27,984 bases of DNA, taken from contig DATKDI010000054.1 of the NCBI GenBank assembly GCA_035512775.1, forward strand, positions 1-27,984. The letters run 5' to 3'. Below, piece by piece: positions 23,153 through 27,984 of the stretch. The DNA is from JAJNBA01 sp035512775. GTDB taxonomy: Bacteria > Actinomycetota > UBA4738 > HRBIN12. The notes beneath the pieces are model-generated. The model saw nothing but the letters and a program-made list of their open reading frames with translations. It made no database searches and was not told the origin of the DNA. The first letter of the stretch is position 1. Each line of letters starts with the position of its first letter. The position numbers and the translations under genes are program-made.

Positions 23153-24072
23153 GCGAGGCTCCGACCGGCGACCGCCGGGCGAGAACCCCCCGTCAGGAGC
23201 TGTTGGGTTCCACCCTCTCGGCGGTGATGGCTCTGCAGTTCGCGGCCGTCGTGATGTTCGGCAAGGAGGTGGCGGGAGGCGAGCTCCCGTTCCCGATGCT
23301 CGCGATCCGGTTCGCTGGACAGTCGCTGCTGCTCTTCATCGTGTTGATCGTGCTCCGGAAGCCCCTGGCCCCCACGCCGGGAGAGCGGCTCCCCCTGATC
23401 CTGGCGGCGACGCTCGGCTACGGCTCGGAGGCGGCGATGTTCTTCGCCGCGCTGAACCACGGCAAGGCGGGCGCGGTCACGCTCCTCTTCTACCTCTATC
23501 CGGTCTGGGTCATGCTCGTCACGATCGCACTGGATCGACGGCCGCCGGGCTGGCGGTTGTTCGTGTCGCTCTTGCTCGCGCTCGGAGGGAGCGCGGTCGT
23601 GATCGTGGGCGGCGGCGAGGTGGAGGTGGCGCCCATGGGGATCCTGCTGGCCATCGCCACGTCGCTCGCGTACACGGCGTACCTGGTCACGGTGGATCGG
23701 ACGATCAAGACGACGGACCCTGTGACGGCCGCGGCGTGGCTCGGCGGGGGTGCCGCGACCTCCAACGTGGTCTTCGCCTTCGCGTTCGGCGCCAGCGACC
23801 TTCCCGACTCCTTGACGTGGCCGTTCCTTCTGGGCATGGCCGTCTTCTCGGCGGGCGCGTTCGCTGCGATGCTCGGCGGACTCCAGCTCGTGGGCGCGGT
23901 CCGCAACGCGATCATCGGCGTGATGGAACCGCTCGGCGTGGCCGTGCTCGCCGCGTTCTTCCTCGATGAGCCGGTCACCGCACCGATGGCCATCGGCGGC
24001 GTGCTCATCCTGGGAGGAGCGATCCTCGCTACCCTCGTCCGGACCACCCGCGTACGCGAACCCGACGTGTGA
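23149..24072 (+). CDS. EamA-family (DMT superfamily) transporter
   Basis: A 307-aa inner-membrane transporter with a polar N-terminus (about 20 residues) and about ten helices in two EamA repeats. Markers are MLAIRFAGQSLLLF and KAGAVTLLFYLYPVWVML in the first repeat, and GVMEPLGVAVLAAFFLDEPVTAPMAIGGVLILGGA at the end of the second. The GTG start overlaps the hydrolase stop (GTGA), so the two are translationally coupled. It differs from the EamA protein at 11653-12585 and is not a recent duplicate by eye. The substrate is unknown. Confidence 0.88.
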   Translation: MSEAPTGDRRARTPRQELLGSTLSAVMALQFAAVVMFGKEVAGGELPFPMLAIRFAGQSLLLFIVLIVLRKPLAPTPGERLPLILAATLGYGSEAAMFFAALNHGKAGAVTLLFYLYPVWVMLVTIALDRRPPGWRLFVSLLLALGGSAVVIVGGGEVEVAPMGILLAIATSLAYTAYLVTVDRTIKTTDPVTAAAWLGGGAATSNVVFAFAFGASDLPDSLTWPFLLGMAVFSAGAFAAMLGGLQLVGAVRNAIIGVMEPLGVAVLAAFFLDEPVTAPMAIGGVLILGGAILATLVRTTRVREPDV

Positions 24073-24073
24073 T

Positions 24074-24622
24074 ATGAGCGTTCGAGACGAACTGGTGCGT
24101 TCCTTCCGTTGGGTCGACGGCCATGCGGACGTCTGGCGCTGGTTCGCCGACGGTGGGCTTTTCCGCAAGATCGTCGGAGAGCTTACCGACCCGTACCGCG
24201 ATGTCGGTGTGACCAAGGTGGCTGCCGTTGAGGCGCGTGGTCTCCTCCTGGGGGGCGCTGTCGCGAAGGAGCTCGGAGCGGGCGTGGTCGGTATCAGGAA
24301 GAAGGGCGGAGCCTTGCCTGGTCGGCGGTCGGAGGTTTTGACATCACCCGACTATCGGGGCCGGCGGCTCACCCTTGTGATCCAGTCCGATCTTCTGACA
24401 GAAGGGGACCGGGTTCTGTTGGTCGACGACTGGATCGAGACGGGTAGTCAAGCTCTCGCCGCACGATTTCTCATCGAAGCCAGGGGCGCAGCGTTTGCAG
24501 GATTCGCCGTGATCGTCCGAGACGGCACACCGACCGAGGTGCAGGAAGAGCTCCGGCGCCTTCATTTCCTGATCGATGCGGAGGCCTTCGGCTCTACCGA
24601 TGCGCTACCTTCGGAGCCATGA
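24074..24622 (+). CDS. Phosphoribosyltransferase, adenine-PRTase-like
   Basis: A 182-aa type I phosphoribosyltransferase. The PRPP-binding loop is VLLVDDWIETGSQA (about 114-127, Asp118/Asp119). The N-terminal half has VAAVEARGLLLGGAVAKELGAGVVGIRKKG, which matches the region of adenine phosphoribosyltransferases that contacts the base and the pyrophosphate. It would convert a purine or similar base with PRPP to a nucleotide in the cytoplasm. The ATG starts 1 nt after the EamA stop; a longer frame back into that gene is not credible. Third-position GC seems lower than in flanking genes, a possible sign of transfer. It overlaps the next gene by 4 bp. Another base specificity is possible. Confidence 0.8.
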   Translation: MSVRDELVRSFRWVDGHADVWRWFADGGLFRKIVGELTDPYRDVGVTKVAAVEARGLLLGGAVAKELGAGVVGIRKKGGALPGRRSEVLTSPDYRGRRLTLVIQSDLLTEGDRVLLVDDWIETGSQALAARFLIEARGAAFAGFAVIVRDGTPTEVQEELRRLHFLIDAEAFGSTDALPSEP

Positions 24623-25359
24623 CGGAACAGCTCTTCGCCGAGGACGCGTATCTGACCAGCTGCGAGGCCGTCGTTGTGGACATCCGCGACGAAGGGGTGA
24701 TCCTCGACAAGACGGTGTTCTACGCGCGCGGCGGCGGACAGCCCGGCGACACCGGGACGCTCCGCTGGGAAGGGGGTCTCGCTCGGGTCACCGACACGGT
24801 GAAGATGGGCGGCGACATCGTCCATCAGGTGGAGGGAGACGCGCCTCTCGTCGACCATCCCGTGACCGCCGAGATCGACTGGGGGCGCAGGCACCGGCTG
24901 ATGCGTACCCACACCGCGTTGCACGCCCTCTCCGGCGTGATCTTCCGGGAGCACGGAGCGAAGGTCACCGGGGGGAACATGGACGACACCGGCTCCGCCC
25001 GGATGGACTTCGAGCTCGATGAGATGAGTCAGGAGCTCGGCAAGGAGATCGAGGCGAAGCTCAACGAGGAGCTCAACAAGAACCGACCGGTGCACGTGAG
25101 CTTCTTGCCCCGCGCTGAAGCCTTGGCGGACCCCGACCTGATCCGCACGAAGGTGAGCCTCATCCCCGAGTTCGTGGACCCGATCCGCGTGATTGACATC
25201 GAGGGGATCGACAAGCAGGCGGACGGCGGGACGCATGTGAAGTCCACCGGTGAGGTCGGTCACGTCACCGTCGTGAAGACGGAGTCGAAGGGCAAGGCCT
25301 TCAAGCGGATGCGGATCCAGCTCGAGGACTCGTCACCCTCCGATCACAAGTCCCAGTAG
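24619..25359 (+). CDS. AlaX-like alanyl-tRNA editing protein
   Basis: A 246-aa stand-alone relative of the alanyl-tRNA synthetase editing domain, which would hydrolyse Ser-tRNA(Ala) or Gly-tRNA(Ala). FYARGGGQPGDTG (about 34-46) is the glycine-rich motif of this domain. The first zinc pair is RTHTALHAL with His98 and His102. The second motif reads ADGGTHVKSTGEVG, so His206 is present but the position of the usual Cys (in CGGTH) is Asp202. This may be a genuine subfamily variant. The ATG lies in an ATGA overlap with the phosphoribosyltransferase. The C-terminal 27 bp overlap the convergent beta-helix gene. Confidence 0.88.
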   Translation: MTEQLFAEDAYLTSCEAVVVDIRDEGVILDKTVFYARGGGQPGDTGTLRWEGGLARVTDTVKMGGDIVHQVEGDAPLVDHPVTAEIDWGRRHRLMRTHTALHALSGVIFREHGAKVTGGNMDDTGSARMDFELDEMSQELGKEIEAKLNEELNKNRPVHVSFLPRAEALADPDLIRTKVSLIPEFVDPIRVIDIEGIDKQADGGTHVKSTGEVGHVTVVKTESKGKAFKRMRIQLEDSSPSDHKSQ

Positions 25360-26961
25360 CAAGAAGACGAGGTAGGCGATCACGCCACCCGCCGTGAGCA
25401 TGAGCCGGAGCTGTGTCGGGATGGACGACCTGCCGAACGCGAAGTACAGGAGCGGGCCGACGAACGGCACCAGGAGCACGACCGCCATCCATCTCGCTCG
25501 CTCCGGGATCGAGTCGGCATCGCGCCGGATCAGGTCCCACATCGCGATCGCTACCCAGGACGCGTAGAGAACGAACGGCAGGATGTAGCCGTAGAGCCCG
25601 AGGAGCAGGGTCCACCAGCTGCTGGCGACGAGCGGGACTCCCATGAGGCTGACCTCCTGGCTGATCTGGATCCCGCGAGCGGGACGGATGTCCGCGACGT
25701 CGCGGATGCGGTAGAGCTCGGGGACGGCCTCTTGCGGGATCGCAGGGTTGGGCGGTGCCGTGACCGGATCGTCCGGCATGTCCGGAAGGTTCTCGGGCGG
25801 GGGTGGTTGCTCGCGCCAGTCCCCATGCGGGAACTCGCCGTCGAGCGAATCGATGAATCGAGACAGGACGTTCGTCGTCGGCGCCATGCTGCCTCCGCCT
25901 CCGGGGAAGGGTCGCGGCCCATCGCACGGGAACAGGAGCTCGGCGGCCGGTGGCTGGCTCGTTGAGAAGTCGTTGTTCTCGAAGCAGTCACCGCCGGCGG
26001 ACGGCGCGGCGAGCGCCAGGTCGGCTCGACCGCTCCTGCGGACGACGTTGTTCCGCACCTCGTTGCCCCCGGACGGCCAGAAGTTCGTGTCCACGATCGG
26101 GATCATCGCGATGCCGTACGTCGCCTGATCCTCCACGAGGTTGCCGGCGACGCGGTTGCCTCGGCCGCCCGCCACGACGATCCCCATGCCGTAGGGCACG
26201 TACCCGTACTCCTTCGCGTCCACGGTCGTTGAGTTGTTGTGGTGAACGTGGTTGCCGGCGATGACGACGTCTTCCTGTGGCGCGAACGCCTCCGAGTCCA
26301 GGGTGTTCGGCACGATCCCACCCAGGTTCTCTCGCCACTCGCTGTTCACGATCGCGAGGTTCCCACTGGCGTTCGTCCCCGAATACCCGAGGGCGTTGTG
26401 TTCGGCGAGCACGTCGATGATGACGGCGTCGCAGGGCTTGCACTCACCGATGTAGAAGCCGGCATCGGGTGACCCGGAGGCGTAGGAGTGATCGAACTGC
26501 CCCCATCGAGATCCGAACGCGAAGATCCCGTAGTCGCCGTTCGTGTGCGCCGTGAGGTACGAGCCGCGGTAACCGAGGACGTTCGACCAGAAGAAGCCGT
26601 TCACGAGGAAGTGTCTTGCCGTGAGGTTCTCCACCGCGACACCGTCGGTCTCGATCACGTGGATGCCGTTCGCCAACTCGAAGTCGCCCTCGAGGATCGT
26701 GTCGTTGCGGTCCATGCCGCGGATCGTGAGGTAAGGCGTGGTGACGACGACGGCCTCGCGGTAGACGCCCGCGGCGATCAGGACGAGACCGCCGGGCTCG
26801 GCCCGATCGACCGCCTCCTGGATCGTCGCGACGTCCTGGGGAACGCGGACGGTGCCCTTCGGCCCTGAAGGGACCGGGTCGGGTGGCTCCTGTGCCCGGA
26901 TCTGCGTGCCCGGCGCCACGAGCAACGCTACGAGCGCCAGGACGGTCGGGAGGCGGCGCAT
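25333..26961 (-). CDS. Secreted right-handed beta-helix protein with C-terminal PLDc_N-like membrane domain
   Basis: A 542-aa protein with a signal peptide (residues 1-23, ending near IRAQ). Residues 36-340 look like parallel beta-helix repeats of the NosD/pectate-lyase type: GTVRVPQDVATIQEAVDRAEPGG, then short strand repeats rich in Asn and Gly. Cys184 and Cys187, and Cys335 and Cys355, may form disulfides. A Pro/Asp-rich linker (about 356-415) leads to three membrane segments (about 449-478, 491-510, 522-541). WDLIRRDADSIPERARWMAVVLLVPFVGPLLYFAFGR matches the PLDc_N type found at the N-terminus of cardiolipin synthases, but no phospholipase domain follows. The start at 26961 is supported by the signal peptide and by a -10 element 8 nt upstream. 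A membrane-tethered glycan-binding or -cleaving role is inferred. Confidence 0.85.
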   Translation of the reverse strand: MRRLPTVLALVALLVAPGTQIRAQEPPDPVPSGPKGTVRVPQDVATIQEAVDRAEPGGLVLIAAGVYREAVVVTTPYLTIRGMDRNDTILEGDFELANGIHVIETDGVAVENLTARHFLVNGFFWSNVLGYRGSYLTAHTNGDYGIFAFGSRWGQFDHSYASGSPDAGFYIGECKPCDAVIIDVLAEHNALGYSGTNASGNLAIVNSEWRENLGGIVPNTLDSEAFAPQEDVVIAGNHVHHNNSTTVDAKEYGYVPYGMGIVVAGGRGNRVAGNLVEDQATYGIAMIPIVDTNFWPSGGNEVRNNVVRRSGRADLALAAPSAGGDCFENNDFSTSQPPAAELLFPCDGPRPFPGGGGSMAPTTNVLSRFIDSLDGEFPHGDWREQPPPPENLPDMPDDPVTAPPNPAIPQEAVPELYRIRDVADIRPARGIQISQEVSLMGVPLVASSWWTLLLGLYGYILPFVLYASWVAIAMWDLIRRDADSIPERARWMAVVLLVPFVGPLLYFAFGRSSIPTQLRLMLTAGGVIAYLVFLLLGLVIGG

Positions 26962-26969
26962 CGCGCCGG

Positions 26970-26975
26970 ACCCTA
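26970..26975 (-). promoter_or_regulatory. -10 element of the beta-helix gene, leaderless arrangement
   Basis: TAGGGT on the minus strand lies 8 nt before the ATG at 26961, with no Shine-Dalgarno. It shares two base pairs with the -10 element of the divergent gene. Confidence 0.5.
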
Positions 26976-26979
26976 GCAT
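26974..26979 (+). promoter_or_regulatory. -10 element of the WS/DGAT gene, leaderless arrangement
   Basis: TAGCAT lies 6 nt before the ATG at 26986, with no Shine-Dalgarno. It overlaps the opposite -10 element at 26974-26975. Confidence 0.55.
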
Positions 26980-26985
26980 GGGTGC

Positions 26986-27984
26986 ATGCCTGCGGAGCGA
27001 TTGACGGCGCTCGACGCGAGCTTCCTCTACCTCGAGAAGCCCGGTGTGCACATGCACGTCGCGGGGTTGTCGGTCTTCGGGCCTCGTCAGGACGGTCTCC
27101 GCCTCACCTATGACGACGTGGAACGGGTCGTGGAAGCTCGGCTCCGGCTGGCCCCACGGCTCCGCCAGAAGCTGCTCGCGGTCCCCGGCAACATCTCGAG
27201 ACCGGTCTGGGTCGACGACGACCGATTCGATCTGGATTTCCACCTCCGGCGTGCCTCCGTGCCCTCGCCGGGCGGGCGATTCGAGCTCGAGCGCGCGGTC
27301 GGTCGCGTCGCCTCACGACCGCTCGACCGTACGAAGCCGCTGTGGGAGCTCTACGTCTTCGAAGATCTCGCCGAAGACCGAACCGCGATCCTGTTGAAGC
27401 TGCACCACGCGATGGCAGATGGGATCGGCGTGATGATGATCTGGTCGGCGTTGTTCGATCTGGCGCCCGACGCGCCGCTCGGAGCGCCCGAGGAGGCGTG
27501 GGTCCCCGACCCGGTCCCGCCGCTGGAGGACCTGATCCGCGACGCCGTCGAGGAGGTGATCCTTCACCCGATCCAGAGCTTCACCCACGTCGTGAGGCAG
27601 CCGTGGGTCCTCGCGCAGACCGCGACGGCGACCGCGGATGCCCTTCGCATCGTCGCGGGGATGGGCACGCCGCCCCGAGGGCCGTTCGATGGCAAGGTCG
27701 GTCCCAATCGCCGCTTCGCCACCGCGGAGCGGCCGTTCGAGGTGTTCCGGGCGATCAAGAGCACGCTCGGAGGCACCGTGAACGACGTGGTGTTGACGGT
27801 CGTGGCCGGAGGAGTCCATGAGCTCCTCGAGCAGCGCGGCGAGCCGACGAGGGGCAAGACCCTGCGCGCGATGGTGCCGGTATCGGTGCGGTCGCCGGGG
27901 GAGAGCGGCGACATCGGGAATCGCGTCGCCCCCGTGTTCGTGGACGTACCCGTGGGGAGGATGGCGGCGCGGACGCGCCTTCGG
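26986..27984 (+). CDS. Wax ester synthase/diacylglycerol acyltransferase (WS/DGAT), 3' truncated
   Basis: The first 333 residues of a WS/DGAT family acyltransferase, which makes wax esters or triacylglycerol from acyl-CoA at the membrane or lipid-droplet surface. The N-terminus RLTALDASFLYLEKPGVHMH is characteristic. PLDRTKPLWELYVFEDL precedes the catalytic HHAMADG (His140, His141, Asp145, Gly146). The second motif, GGTVNDVVLTVVAGG with Asn266-Asp267, is also present, as is PVSVRSPGESGDIGNRVAPV. About 450-480 residues are usual, so the last third lies beyond the window. The ATG at 26986 is set by the motif-bearing N-terminus and by the -10 element 6 nt upstream. Several paralogues are common in actinobacteria, so substrate range is open. 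Confidence 0.92.
   Translation, partial: MPAERLTALDASFLYLEKPGVHMHVAGLSVFGPRQDGLRLTYDDVERVVEARLRLAPRLRQKLLAVPGNISRPVWVDDDRFDLDFHLRRASVPSPGGRFELERAVGRVASRPLDRTKPLWELYVFEDLAEDRTAILLKLHHAMADGIGVMMIWSALFDLAPDAPLGAPEEAWVPDPVPPLEDLIRDAVEEVILHPIQSFTHVVRQPWVLAQTATATADALRIVAGMGTPPRGPFDGKVGPNRRFATAERPFEVFRAIKSTLGGTVNDVVLTVVAGGVHELLEQRGEPTRGKTLRAMVPVSVRSPGESGDIGNRVAPVFVDVPVGRMAARTRLR

Noticed and set aside
11653..24072. The two EamA transporters as a recent duplication
   Set aside because: The helices differ throughout and only family-level motifs are shared.
22615..24216. A 533-codon minus-strand frame opposite the hydrolase and EamA genes
   Set aside because: Composition is that of a shadow, and the plus-strand genes are well supported by motifs and overlaps.

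Overview
The window is a GC-rich chromosomal segment (roughly two-thirds G+C by eye), densely packed with genes on both strands. It most likely comes from an uncultivated or little-studied actinobacterium (Actinomycetota). Pointers are a CDP-alcohol phosphatidyltransferase of the phosphatidylinositol-phosphate-synthase type, a wax ester synthase/diacylglycerol acyltransferase (WS/DGAT), a GlnA-like enzyme beside an ethanolamine-type permease, a znuACB-zur operon, frequent GTG starts, and many TAnnnT -10 elements placed 6-9 nt before a start codon, as in leaderless actinobacterial transcripts. No tRNA, rRNA, CRISPR array, transposase or phage gene was seen. No stretch of 300 bases lacks a gene.

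Layout. 1-1239: 3' part of an FGGY sugar kinase (+). 1259-5932 (-): a five-gene unit read right to left, SDR dehydrogenase > small membrane protein > ethanolamine-type permease > glutamine-synthetase-like ligase > coiled-coil lipoprotein. It looks like uptake and gamma-glutamylation of ethanolamine or a similar amine. 6022-7570 (+): greA, CDP-alcohol phosphatidyltransferase, small Rieske protein. 7676-9079 (+): stand-alone trpB2 behind a palindrome-rich leader. 9076-11590 (-): an MBOAT/SGNH pair typical of cell-surface O-acylation. 11653-12585 (-): EamA transporter. 12653-13712 (+): a 63-aa unknown, then mutY. 13746-14508 (+): ArsR regulator and SRPBCC protein with a visible operator. 14562-17518 (+): znuA-znuC-znuB-zur with a Zur-like box and a strong hairpin at the end. 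17559-18833 (+): YibE/F-like membrane protein. 18936-25359 (+): a tightly coupled run of five genes, namely a 1141-aa membrane protein fused to an MFS transporter, an alpha/beta hydrolase without the usual catalytic histidine, an EamA transporter, a phosphoribosyltransferase and an AlaX-like editing protein. 25333-26961 (-): a secreted beta-helix protein ending in a PLDc_N-like membrane domain. 26986-27984 (+): WS/DGAT, cut by the window end.

Most notable items. (1) The fusion of a GT-C-like polytopic half to an MFS exporter-like half, followed by translationally coupled partners. (2) The beta-helix/PLDc_N fusion. (3) A Zur-like palindrome lying inside the first codons of znuA, where it also encodes part of the signal peptide. 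(4) Divergent leaderless promoters whose -10 elements overlap. (5) A long hairpin that ends next to the Shine-Dalgarno of the GlnA-like gene. All assignments come from reading motifs by eye; no database search was run.
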